The position numbers were made by a program, and so were the translations under genes. The notes beneath the pieces were generated by a model. The model did not search any database. It saw nothing but the letters and a program-made list of their open reading frames with translations, and had not been told where the DNA came from. This document shows positions 17,279-25,629 of a stretch of 36,851 nucleotides of DNA, piece by piece; the stretch's first letter is position 1, and each line of letters begins with the position of its first letter. Origin of the DNA: an uncultured Luminiphilus sp. (GTDB lineage: Bacteria > Pseudomonadota > Gammaproteobacteria > Pseudomonadales > Halieaceae); NCBI GenBank assembly GCA_938091995.1, contig CALKNZ010000101.1, forward strand, positions 1-36,851, written 5' to 3'.

Positions 17279-18466
17279 TCATAGTCCCAGCACTTTTTTT
17301 GCAATAATGGTGCGCTGGATCTCAGCAGTGCCCCCGTAGATGGTTGCAGCCCTGTTGTTGATATATTCGGCCATGGTTGTGACTGCGTGTTCTGGAACGA
17401 GCAAATCGCCTCCATACTCTGGGCTTAGGAGCTCTGGACACTGAGGGCTTGCCGCGGGGCCCACTAAATCCATACTTAACTCGTTAAGGCGCTGCCCCAA
17501 TTCTGTACCCACAACCTTCACTAGAGAGGAGAGGGCGCCTGGGTTGCCGCCGGCTTCAACGGCACCTTTAATTCTGAGTTCAGCTTGCTCAAGGGCCATG
17601 GCATCAATTTCTGCCTCGGCAAGACGATGTTGAAATACCGGATCCACACTGCGTGTTGTTTTTCCCCAAGGGGTGAGTTCAGCTTGCCGAAAGATTTTAC
17701 GGAGTTGTTTTTTGATATCGATAGTGAAGTTATGGCCGCCTCGCTCAAATTCGAGCAGAAATTTCGCCACAGACCAACCGTCATTTTCAGCACCCACCAA
17801 ATTTTTGCAGGGCACCCTGACGGCATCGAAGAAAACCTGACATTGCTCAACCTGACCGTCGAGGCCAACAATGGGCGTGATTGAAATTCCTGGGGTGTTA
17901 AGTTCAATCAGCAAGAAGCTGATGCCCGCCTGAGGCTTTACCGATTTATCAGTTCGCACCAAACAAAAAATCTGGTTTGCATGATGGGCCATACTGGTCC
18001 AGATTTTTGTGCCGTTAACAACGTAATCGTCGCCGTCGCGCACGGCACTGGTTTTTAAGGATGCGAGGTCAGAGCCCGCGCCGGGCTCAGAATAGCCCTG
18101 ACACCAGATGTGTTCCCCCGATAGCATTCGGGGTAAGTAATGCTGCTTTTGTTCTTCTGTGCCGTAATGCATAAGCATGGGGCCCAGCATTTGGATACCC
18201 ATCATCACAACGCTGGGTGCATTGGCGAGTTTGCATTCCTCCTGAAATATGTAGCGTTGCTGAATGTCCCAGCCTGGCCCCCCAAATTCAGTAGGCCAGT
18301 CTGGTGCTATCCAGCCTTTTGTATGGAGCTTTTTTTGCCAGGCCAGTGCCGCGTTAAACTCAGAAAATACCGAGGTGGTCAGCTCTCCCGCCCGTTGTAA
18401 TTCCGGGGTCAGCGCGGTCTTTAAAAAGTCCTTAACTGTCTGTCGAAATTGCTCGTAATCAATCAT
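17279..18466 (-). CDS. Acyl-CoA dehydrogenase, long partner subunit
   Basis: A 395-residue acyl-CoA dehydrogenase. It carries the flavin/substrate loop YSEPGAGSDLAS at 125-136, the NGTKIWTSMAHHA strand region, and the terminal YGGTAEIQR at 377-385. The ATG at 18464-18466 is chosen because GAGGA precedes it by 7-8 nt; an upstream in-frame GTG at 18529 would overlap the ligase gene. It resembles FadE26/FadE28-like dehydrogenases acting on steroid or other branched acyl-CoAs. With the next gene (16163-17251) it probably forms a heteromeric enzyme that desaturates the CoA ester made by the ligase at 18516. Confidence 0.9.
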   Translation of the reverse strand: MIDYEQFRQTVKDFLKTALTPELQRAGELTTSVFSEFNAALAWQKKLHTKGWIAPDWPTEFGGPGWDIQQRYIFQEECKLANAPSVVMMGIQMLGPMLMHYGTEEQKQHYLPRMLSGEHIWCQGYSEPGAGSDLASLKTSAVRDGDDYVVNGTKIWTSMAHHANQIFCLVRTDKSVKPQAGISFLLIELNTPGISITPIVGLDGQVEQCQVFFDAVRVPCKNLVGAENDGWSVAKFLLEFERGGHNFTIDIKKQLRKIFRQAELTPWGKTTRSVDPVFQHRLAEAEIDAMALEQAELRIKGAVEAGGNPGALSSLVKVVGTELGQRLNELSMDLVGPAASPQCPELLSPEYGGDLLVPEHAVTTMAEYINNRAATIYGGTAEIQRTIIAKKVLGL

Positions 18467-18515
18467 GGCGCCATCCTCGACGTGCTTGTGCTGTCTGCAG
18501 TTAACCCTTGTGGCC

Positions 18516-20105
18516 TCACAGGCTAACACCCTGCTGACGAATGCTTTGTCTTAGTTTGTCCTTTTGTACCTTGCCTGATGCTGTCTTAGGTAATGCTGAC
18601 ATTAGCTCGAGATATTGCGGCCATTTTTGCTTTGCCAAGCCGCTAGCAGCTAATAGTTCGCGCAAATAATCCATGTCCACTTGGAATCCCGGTGCAGGCA
18701 CAATACAAGCGCCCACACCTTCCCCCAAGCGACTATGGGGCACCGCCACGATGGCTACGTCCACAATAGCGTCGGACAACAGCAAGGTTTCTTCGATTTC
18801 TCTGGCGGCAATGTTTTCCCCGCCACGAATAATAATGTCTTTTTTGCGATCGGAAATAATCAGAGCGCCTGATGCAAGAAAACGCCCGATGTCACCCGTT
18901 CGAAAGAACCCGGCTGGAGTGAACGCGTCACGATTTTGCTCTTCATCACTGTAGCCCAACATCATAGCGGGCCCCTTCGCCAAGATCTCTCCGTCGGTGT
19001 CTAGACCCACATCGTTGCCATCATCATCTGCGATCAAAACGTCGTAGTTGGCAACCAACCCGTCGGTTTCAGCAGCAAGACTCCGCTGAGTGCTTTTCAA
19101 AAAGCCTACGGTAACGAGTGGAACTTCAGTGGAGCCATAGACCCGCACAGCTCGACAGTCTTGCAGAGTATCCCAAGCTGAGTGAATCAGGGCGGATGGC
19201 ACGGAAGCGCCACCACAGGCAAACAAACGGAAGCCCGGTAAAGTCTTGCCCTGCTGCTGGCAAGTATCCACCAGTTCTTTAAGAAAGGGTGTTGCACTGA
19301 CGCAGGTCGTAGCTCCGTATGTTTCGATCAGCCGGATAGCTTCGTTAACATCCCATTGCGACATGAGCAGTGTTTTTGTGCGCGTGAAGAACGGCATCTC
19401 CATTCCGTTGACGTAACCGGTGATGTGAGTCACTGGCGATGGCATCAACATAAGGTCTTTATCGGTTAGCTGCCATCCCTCGACGCCGTTATCGAGGGCG
19501 GCGGCGAGGGTATTATGGCTGTGGCGAACTTGCTTTGGGTTACCCGTTGTGCCCGAGGTGTAGAGCAAAATTTTGGTATCGTCGGGATGAACTTGGACGG
19601 GCTCTACAGGCGCGCTTTTGCCCAACTCAAGTATCTGATCAAAGGATTTGAAGATCTCATTTAACTGCTGTGAGGCACCCAGATAGATGACTTGACGCAG
19701 ATCGGGGCAGTCGTCGAGGAGTTCGTGCACCATGTCTACGTAGTTAAAGCCGCGTAGTTCATCAGGAATGAAAAGAACGCGAGATTTCGAATGGCGGAGG
19801 ATATACCCAACTTCTTTATTGCGGTAAATCGGAACGATGGGGTTTATTACTAAACCTCCGATGGCGGCGGCCAGCATGACAATGACAGCGTACCGGCTAT
19901 TGGGAAGTTGAAAGCTCAGCGTATCTCCCGGGTTGATTCCTTCCGCCCGTAACGCTGAGGCTAGGGCTGCTCCGGACGTCCATGCTTCGCCATAGCTCAT
20001 GTAAGAACCATCGTCAAAACGAACAGCAATCTCTTCAGGGCAGTCTTGAGCTAATTTCTTAGCGGCTCTTGCGAGAGTTGTGTTGCGATATCTTTCCCGA
20101 GACAT
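18516..20105 (-). CDS. AMP-forming acyl-CoA synthetase
   Basis: A 529-residue ANL-family ligase. LYTSGTTGNPKQ at 181-192 is the phosphate-binding loop, with Gln after the Lys where Gly is more common. YGSTEVP and FRTGDIGRF follow, and the catalytic Lys512 is in ASGKVQKDKL. It resembles cyclohexanecarboxylate-CoA-ligase-like and bile-acid/steroid-acid CoA ligases more than FadD, but the exact acid cannot be read. It is the first gene of the minus-strand operon with two acyl-CoA dehydrogenases and an SDR, transcribed from the promoter at 20193-20220. It is divergent from the ferredoxin at 20391. Confidence 0.91.
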   Translation of the reverse strand: MSRERYRNTTLARAAKKLAQDCPEEIAVRFDDGSYMSYGEAWTSGAALASALRAEGINPGDTLSFQLPNSRYAVIVMLAAAIGGLVINPIVPIYRNKEVGYILRHSKSRVLFIPDELRGFNYVDMVHELLDDCPDLRQVIYLGASQQLNEIFKSFDQILELGKSAPVEPVQVHPDDTKILLYTSGTTGNPKQVRHSHNTLAAALDNGVEGWQLTDKDLMLMPSPVTHITGYVNGMEMPFFTRTKTLLMSQWDVNEAIRLIETYGATTCVSATPFLKELVDTCQQQGKTLPGFRLFACGGASVPSALIHSAWDTLQDCRAVRVYGSTEVPLVTVGFLKSTQRSLAAETDGLVANYDVLIADDDGNDVGLDTDGEILAKGPAMMLGYSDEEQNRDAFTPAGFFRTGDIGRFLASGALIISDRKKDIIIRGGENIAAREIEETLLLSDAIVDVAIVAVPHSRLGEGVGACIVPAPGFQVDMDYLRELLAASGLAKQKWPQYLELMSALPKTASGKVQKDKLRQSIRQQGVSL

Positions 20106-20192
20106 GGCGCTCCTCTGGGGTCGTTACACTAGGGTTATTGCCATTACTGTATCTACATTTCGTATTCAGGCGGACTCAGGTAGTGCCGTCAC

Positions 20193-20237
20193 AATATAGC
20201 AACCCGTATTAAGCAAACAAACAAGATTGTTTGTGTT
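20193..20237 (-). promoter_or_regulatory. Promoter and palindromic operator of the ligase operon
   Basis: On the minus strand, TTGTTT (20215-20220) and TATATT (20193-20198) are spaced 16 bp, a good sigma-70 promoter for the ligase gene starting at 20105. Overlapping the -35 is a perfect inverted repeat, ACAAACAA at 20217-20224 and TTGTTTGT at 20227-20234, with a 2-nt centre. A few more pairs extend the symmetry to 20215-20237. A TetR-type repressor would occlude the promoter. The half-site CAAACAA resembles the CAAGCAA half-sites at 28865, 32817 and 35220. The rest of 20106-20390 shows no gene. Confidence 0.6.
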
Positions 20238-20390
20238 ATCAATCAATGGCATTGTGCCATCGATTGAGAAAGATTGCGCGCAGCTATGACAGGAAAAAGA
20301 TCTCCTGTCGGATGATTTGAATTGACAGGCTAACGGTGCCAAAAGACTTGTATTGGCGCTGATCCGTTATGTTTTTGAGAGGCTTACATA

Positions 20391-20720
20391 ATGTCGGAAT
20401 CACCTAAAATCACCGTTATTTCTCGGGAGGGTACGACAGCTACCCTAGAGCAGAATGCGGGGCAAGACACCTTGATGCAGCTGCTCTTTGCAAACGATCA
20501 AGGCGTAGAGGCGGCCTGCGGTGGCTGTGCGTCTTGTGCCACCTGCCACGTCTACATTGCTGAGGATTGGGTCAAGCGGTTGCCGCCTCGTGAACAGGTT
20601 GAGGATTTGCTGCTCTCGTATTCAGAACATTTCGATAAAATTAGATCGCGCCTGAGTTGTCAGATATCGATGACCTCAGACATCGATGGTTTGATCTTGG
20701 AAATAGCGCCAGAGGAATAG
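20391..20720 (+). CDS. 2Fe-2S ferredoxin, adrenodoxin/putidaredoxin type
   Basis: A 109-residue ferredoxin. The cluster ligands are Cys43, Cys49, Cys52 (C-x5-C-x2-C) and Cys90 in RLSCQI; an extra Cys46 is within the loop. LPPREQVEDLL near 64 is a conserved part of the family. This type feeds cytochromes P450 or Rieske oxygenases and takes electrons from an NAD(P)H-ferredoxin reductase. No P450 or reductase gene occurs in the window, so it probably serves the Rieske oxygenases or proteins encoded elsewhere. It is divergent from the ligase operon and shares its regulatory region. Confidence 0.92.
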   Translation: MSESPKITVISREGTTATLEQNAGQDTLMQLLFANDQGVEAACGGCASCATCHVYIAEDWVKRLPPREQVEDLLLSYSEHFDKIRSRLSCQISMTSDIDGLILEIAPEE

Positions 20721-20823
20721 TTGAGAGAAATCGTTAAGAGAAAGAGGGCAGAGAAAGAGGGCAATAAGAGCGCATCATGAAACGACTGAGCCCTCGGTAT
20801 TATTGGCCTGTAATGCTAGAGAG

Positions 20824-20840
20824 ATCCCCCTGTGGGGGGT
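20824..20840. other. C/G-rich hairpin in the 20721-20975 intergenic region
   Basis: ATCCCCC at 20824-20830 and GGGGGGT at 20834-20840 can pair around a TGT loop. There is no T run after it, so it is not a clear intrinsic terminator. It lies about 100 nt past the ferredoxin stop and may aid termination or slow decay. The remainder of this 255-nt gap shows no gene. Confidence 0.3.
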
Positions 20841-21041
20841 GTGTCACTTCGATTGATGAAGCTCGCTGACAGGTCTTTTGATGGGGGGTGAGTTAAGAGA
20901 GTTACGGCAAGTGCACAACACAAAGCGAGTCATCGCGATGCATTGACGATAGGATAGCCGATCGGATGGGGCGGGATGTCCGTTGAACATTTTGTCAAGT
21001 TGCTAAAAATAGAGCGTATAAAGAGGGTTGGTCAAACAATT

Positions 21042-22265
21042 ATGCATACAGTCACAGAAAAATCGGAAGCCTTGCTGGCATCTCTTAAGGCTTTTATAGC
21101 CGAATTTATTATTCCAAATGAGGCCGCTTATCGACATGCATTGGCCTGTGCAGAAAATCGCTTTGCACCTTTGCCCCTAATGGATGAGCTCAAGCTGAAG
21201 GCGAAAAATCAGGGGCTATGGAATTTATTTGTTCCCCCCGATCACGCTGAGTTTAGCGACCACGGTGGCCTGAGCTTTTTAGAATATGCGCCTTTGGCGG
21301 AAGAAATGGGGCGGGTGATTTGGTCTGCTGAGGTATTTAACTGTAACGCCCCCGATACCGGGAACATGGAAGTGTTCATGAACTTTGGTACCGAGGCACA
21401 GAAATCTCAATGGTTGACTCCCTTATTGGCTGGGGAAATTCGCTCATCCTATGCAATGACAGAGCCTCAGGTTGCCTCCAGTGATGCTACTAATGTTCAA
21501 CTAAGTATTCGCAAGGACGGTGACTCCTGGGTGTTGAATGGGAGAAAGTGGTTTATTACCGGCGCCCTCTATGAGCGCTGCAAAATTCTTATTGTGATGG
21601 GTAAAAGTGACCCTGAAAATAACAGTCGTCACCTACAGCAGAGCCAAATTTTAGTGCCTAAAGACACGCCGGGGGTCAATATTATTCGGCCGCTTACGAC
21701 CTTGGGTTACGATGATGCGCCTTTGGGCCATGCTGAAATTGTGTTTGATGAAGTGAGGGTGCCTTTGGAAAATGTACTGGCCGGAGAGGGCCGGGGTTTT
21801 GAAATTGCTCAAACCCGCTTGGCTCCCGGACGGATGCATCACTGCATGCGGTTGATCGGAGCGGGTCAACAAGCTTTAGAAAATGCTTGCCAGCGAGTTA
21901 CCGACCGACAGACTTTTGGTCGCCCCCTGAGCAAACATCAGTCGATTCGCGAAAATATTTCCAAATGTTTTTCTGAGATAGAAATGGCGCGCTTATTAGT
22001 GCAAAAAACTTGTTGGACGATTGACAATCAGGGTGTAAAAGCATCCATTCCCATGATCGCAGCGACAAAAACAACGGTACCGTTAGTGATTCAGACCGTG
22101 ATTGATCGGTGTATGCAGATGCACGGGGCCGGGGGACTCACTGAAGATTGGTCTATGGCAGAAAATTTTAATTATGCGCGCTGGTGTCGTCAGGCAGATG
22201 GGCCCGACGAGGTGCATCAGATGGCTTTGGGCAAACAGATTATTGAGCGATTTTCCAATCAATGA
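21042..22265 (+). CDS. Acyl-CoA dehydrogenase, ACAD10/11-type
   Basis: A 407-residue dehydrogenase with a very clear ACAD11-like signature: APDTGN at 103-108, MTEPQVASSDAT at 139-150, QTRLAPGRMHHCMR, QMHGAGGL, and DGPDEVH at 386-392. The start is uncertain: the ATG at 21042 fits the family length, while the ATG at 20976 would add 22 residues that look unlike relatives. AGAGG before 21042 is 14 nt away. ACAD11 enzymes work with a kinase domain on 4-hydroxyacyl-CoAs; the only kinase here is at 4412. The NTF2-fold gene follows after 13 nt. Confidence 0.9.
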   Translation: MHTVTEKSEALLASLKAFIAEFIIPNEAAYRHALACAENRFAPLPLMDELKLKAKNQGLWNLFVPPDHAEFSDHGGLSFLEYAPLAEEMGRVIWSAEVFNCNAPDTGNMEVFMNFGTEAQKSQWLTPLLAGEIRSSYAMTEPQVASSDATNVQLSIRKDGDSWVLNGRKWFITGALYERCKILIVMGKSDPENNSRHLQQSQILVPKDTPGVNIIRPLTTLGYDDAPLGHAEIVFDEVRVPLENVLAGEGRGFEIAQTRLAPGRMHHCMRLIGAGQQALENACQRVTDRQTFGRPLSKHQSIRENISKCFSEIEMARLLVQKTCWTIDNQGVKASIPMIAATKTTVPLVIQTVIDRCMQMHGAGGLTEDWSMAENFNYARWCRQADGPDEVHQMALGKQIIERFSNQ

Positions 22266-22278
22266 GGACGAGTTAGAT

Positions 22279-22686
22279 ATGACCAACGACGAGAAAGTAG
22301 CCATCGTAAACCGACTGTATGAAAGCTCTGCGGTGGGCGATTTTGACACCTGTGAGACCATGCTAACAGATGATTTTTTTATTATGGAGGCCTCGGATAC
22401 ACCTATGGCCGGTACCTTCACCGGAATTACAGCACTACGTGATCTGTATGCTCAGGTATTTGGCATGATTGAGGTCACCAACGTAGTGCGTACTGAAATT
22501 ACCAGTGGTGGTGACTACGTTGTTACGATTCTTCATTTTGAGTTCGCGGATGGACTGGAGCCTGCTCATTTGTGCGAGTTGTTTAGGTTTCGCGATGGCA
22601 AGGTTTGTGAAATCAGACCGTATTATTTTGATGCAGCTCCATTGCGAGCGGCACATGAAGCGTTCAAGGCGAAGCAGGGGGGCTAG
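22279..22686 (+). CDS. NTF2-fold / SnoaL-like protein
   Basis: A 135-residue single-domain protein with the SnoaL-like (NTF2) pattern: an N-terminal helix VAIVNRLYESSAVGDFDTCETML, then DDFFIMEASDTPMAGTFTGITALRDLY, and a C-terminal beta-sheet ending VCEIRPYYFDAAPL. Members include ketosteroid isomerase, polyketide cyclases, epoxide hydrolases and many unassigned proteins. The ATG at 22279 is chosen because it starts right at the domain and lies 13 nt after the dehydrogenase stop, with GAGGACGAG upstream; longer in-frame readings overlap that gene. It could isomerise or hydrate a pathway intermediate; no catalytic residue can be assigned with confidence. Confidence 0.82.
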   Translation: MTNDEKVAIVNRLYESSAVGDFDTCETMLTDDFFIMEASDTPMAGTFTGITALRDLYAQVFGMIEVTNVVRTEITSGGDYVVTILHFEFADGLEPAHLCELFRFRDGKVCEIRPYYFDAAPLRAAHEAFKAKQGG

Positions 22687-22891
22687 GCGACTCGCTTGTT
22701 ATTTCATGCCCCCTCGGCGTCGACTGAGTGTTCTAATGCAAAAGCTCAGCGGCCCTGTGGGGGGCTGCAGTCGATTTGATGATGACGCATTTTGGGGTTG
22801 GTTTAAATTCTCTGCAGCTCGCGTCGCGCGTACACACAGATTGAACCTAAGAGGGTGGATTGAACCGACGATGCTATTTCAGCTGTCGTCA

Positions 22892-24778
22892 TTACCTAGG
22901 GTAGTACCAAACTGCTGACGTGTAGGCCCGCTCCTGAAGTTTACCTGAGTCCCCGTTAGCCCGTTTTTCTTTGAAACGTACCGCGTCAAAAGTAGTCCAA
23001 CGAGGTGTGGGGATTTCCAGAACTCGCACGTAGTAAAACGCAGCTTGTGCCAAATCAAAATCCGGGTCGCGCCAAACCCCTTCCAGATTTGGCGAGCCCT
23101 CACTATTGCTATAAGACGCCGTCTCGAGATCTGTCGTGTCTTTTACCGGCTCAAAAAGTCCCGTAACAGGATCTCGGGCTCGGCTGCCCGAGGCGGCAAC
23201 GTCATAAACTTTTTCTTGAGAGTTACCGTCAACATCAAGCCAGCCTTTGATGATTTGAATGCGATCAAGATGTGCAGCATGGGGGTCTTTCTGCGCTTTG
23301 ATCATAAAAGCAGGTGCGACATTAGGGTTTTGGGTGGCCGGCAATTGACCGCCCATAGGAACGCCTTGGGCGTAGCCTTTTTGTGTCCACTGTGAGTCCT
23401 GAAGGGCGGCTTCATCAAAGTCCCAGCCGGCAAAAAAGCGCACTCGAATTCGGCTGCCGGTCGTGGCATAGACCTCTTTGCGAAGCATGGCATCAAAAAT
23501 GGCTTCTCGAGTGTTCTGGGTAGACCAAACCCCGGCTAGCCCCGATGAGACCATGCGCCAAATTTTTTGCAGTTGTCCTGCCATTTTTAATTCGGTACGA
23601 CCAGCAGCCGGCCCGTCATGAATAAATTTCCCGAAGTAATTATCTTCCTCAGTTGTGGTCATGGCGGTATGAATATCGCTGGAACCAATCATGCCAAAAT
23701 CGAAAGGGTTAATACCCAGTTGCTCTCGGTGAGCAAGGCCCAGGCCCAGGGCTGAGCGCGCGTATTCAGTAGGCAACATCTCGGGCTTTTTGGCCTCCGT
23801 TAAGGTGATGTTGCCGTCGTCCCAGGTCTCAAAGTCTGCGAAGGGGTCATTTGGTGATAGCGTGGGGTGTGTTTCGGAGTCACCTTTGACTTGCGTCATT
23901 TCGTACAGAGGCTCCCAGTAGCGTCTCAGTGAGGCGTAATCGGCATCGATTGCTTCACCATTGTTGCGAATTGGAGAAAACATGCGGCCGTTGCTCAGAT
24001 TTCCGTTGTGAGGAATGGCCATGACCCGGCCACCCGTTGTTGTTTCATAGTGGGAAAGTGCTGACCACAACGCCTCGGGGTCGGTGCTATCTTGAGCAGA
24101 AAAAGGAACCACCTGTTTTGCGCGTTCAGAGCCATCACGAAACAGAACCACGCGATGCAAGTTGTCACCGGTCACCATGGATGTCCATTCGTATCCGATC
24201 AGGGTGGTAAAAACACCAGGGGTGTAAGCAGCGTCAGCTGCTTCAATGCTTGAGTGCCAAGCACTTTTAACCAGTGTTTGTGGTGTTCGTAGTGCTGGGT
24301 CGGTGCTTTGGATTGCGTCGGAAAATAACTTGGCTAATTCGATGTTTTTATCTGCTTGCAGTAGGTCAGCCATTTGCTGGCCTAGTGGCCAACCGTCTAG
24401 CTGGGAGTCGCGGTCTTGCAGTAGGGGAAAAACCCCGTGGTATTCCGCATGGTCGGTGACTGCGAGAAAGTCTAAGGGCGCACGCAATCGCGCAGTTTGT
24501 TCCAGCTCATTGGTCACGGGCAGACCCATAGCAAACCGATAGGCCTGATCGGGGCCTAGTCGCGAACCCAGGGTAAAGGCATCTGCTGACACGTTTGAGT
24601 GCAGGTGCGTATCGCCCCATAGAAGTTGACGTTCATCATTGGCGACAGGCGCCGAATACACCACTGCAGGCGCAGTTTTTGACGTGGGCGTTGATGCCAG
24701 TACCTCATTCGTTCCGGCATTGATAACAAGGGCGATGCAGCCGGTTGCGATAATCTGACTGATTGATCTCTGTGGCAT
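22892..24778 (-). CDS. Exported DUF3604 protein (PHP-like metal site)
   Basis: A 628-residue DUF3604 protein. The ATG at 24776-24778 is chosen: it has GGGAA upstream and avoids overlap with the ThuA gene, while longer starts run into it. Residues 1-28 form a signal peptide ending EVLA. GDTHLHSN at 55-62, AVTDHAEYHG and GSSDIH hold His/Asp residues arranged as in PHP-type metallohydrolases. The enzyme reaction is unknown; the family is common in marine gammaproteobacteria and often sits next to catabolic genes. It is the last gene of the operon running from 28624, and likely periplasmic. Confidence 0.86.
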   Translation of the reverse strand: MPQRSISQIIATGCIALVINAGTNEVLASTPTSKTAPAVVYSAPVANDERQLLWGDTHLHSNVSADAFTLGSRLGPDQAYRFAMGLPVTNELEQTARLRAPLDFLAVTDHAEYHGVFPLLQDRDSQLDGWPLGQQMADLLQADKNIELAKLFSDAIQSTDPALRTPQTLVKSAWHSSIEAADAAYTPGVFTTLIGYEWTSMVTGDNLHRVVLFRDGSERAKQVVPFSAQDSTDPEALWSALSHYETTTGGRVMAIPHNGNLSNGRMFSPIRNNGEAIDADYASLRRYWEPLYEMTQVKGDSETHPTLSPNDPFADFETWDDGNITLTEAKKPEMLPTEYARSALGLGLAHREQLGINPFDFGMIGSSDIHTAMTTTEEDNYFGKFIHDGPAAGRTELKMAGQLQKIWRMVSSGLAGVWSTQNTREAIFDAMLRKEVYATTGSRIRVRFFAGWDFDEAALQDSQWTQKGYAQGVPMGGQLPATQNPNVAPAFMIKAQKDPHAAHLDRIQIIKGWLDVDGNSQEKVYDVAASGSRARDPVTGLFEPVKDTTDLETASYSNSEGSPNLEGVWRDPDFDLAQAAFYYVRVLEIPTPRWTTFDAVRFKEKRANGDSGKLQERAYTSAVWYYPR

Positions 24779-24809
24779 TAAATTCCCGATGATGCTGGCC
24801 GCGTATTTG

Positions 24810-25619
24810 TTAAAGGTCGGGTGCATTCTTGCGCGCCTCAGCAGCAGCAACCAAGCTGGCTTGGTCAACCGGTTCCATTGCCCACCGCAGGCCTCGTCTT
24901 AGCAATTCATAAAATTGCGGTGTATCCCAAGCACAGCGTTCGATACTGGGCCAGTAATCCATGAGTGGTTGCATGTCATAGTGGTGGCGGCAGTGACCCA
25001 GTGTGAGATACAAAACCGCGCCTTTACCCTGCTCCTTGATGTAAAACACTGGGTGTTTGTTGTTTTCCCAATGATCCTCTCTAAAGCCCGGCGCATCACC
25101 GCCGTATTCGGTTTCAAGAAGAACTTTGAGATCACCGAAAGTTTGCATGAGATATTGTTCGTCGGTGGCCTGAAAGGACTCTAGCCCCGCGACAAGCGGG
25201 TGGTCGGCATCAGCGACAGTCACCGTGTACGGCTCGATGGGGGGGTGTGAGCGGAACATGGAGCCCAGGGTGTCGACAAACAGCGGCGCCCAATCGGGAG
25301 TTTCGAATATACCGTCTGACATCAGTCTGATGATTGAGTTGGTGCCATGAAGTGCGTACCAGCGTCCACCTTCTTGTACCCATGATTTGAGCGCTTCTTG
25401 TGCTCCCAAGGAAGGAACCACATTGCAGGTGTAGCTGACTAAAAAGTCAGCTTCCGCAAGTGCCTCTAAATTTTCATAATCTTCAAAAACACGAATTCGA
25501 ACACGGTCAAACTCCGCCAGCAGTTTAAGAAGCTCAAGACGAGCAAAATCGATGTCATGCCAGCTACCACTGGCTACCAAAATGCCATTAATGCGACCGG
25601 CTGTACGTGCCTCGCTCAT
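24810..25619 (-). CDS. ThuA-domain protein
   Basis: A 269-residue ThuA-domain protein, different in sequence from 13038-13835 but with the same layout: GILVASGSWHDIDFAR, VQEGGRWYALHGTNS in the middle, HPLVAGLESFQATDEQYLM, then GAVLYLTLGHCRHHYD and a C-terminal RRGLRWAM. GGGAGGT lies about 6 nt before the ATG. It follows the Rieske oxygenase gene by 10 nt and precedes the DUF3604 gene by 31 nt, so it is part of that operon. A catalytic activity is not established for this family. Confidence 0.87.
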   Translation of the reverse strand: MSEARTAGRINGILVASGSWHDIDFARLELLKLLAEFDRVRIRVFEDYENLEALAEADFLVSYTCNVVPSLGAQEALKSWVQEGGRWYALHGTNSIIRLMSDGIFETPDWAPLFVDTLGSMFRSHPPIEPYTVTVADADHPLVAGLESFQATDEQYLMQTFGDLKVLLETEYGGDAPGFREDHWENNKHPVFYIKEQGKGAVLYLTLGHCRHHYDMQPLMDYWPSIERCAWDTPQFYELLRRGLRWAMEPVDQASLVAAAEARKNAPDL

Positions 25620-25629
25620 GCTGACCTCC

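Noticed and set aside
20824-20840. Intrinsic terminator after the ferredoxin
   Set aside because: The hairpin has no T run on either side; listed only as a structured element.
22102-22278. Longer reading of the NTF2-fold protein
   Set aside because: The extra residues lie inside the acyl-CoA dehydrogenase gene in another frame; the ATG at 22279 fits domain start and operon spacing.
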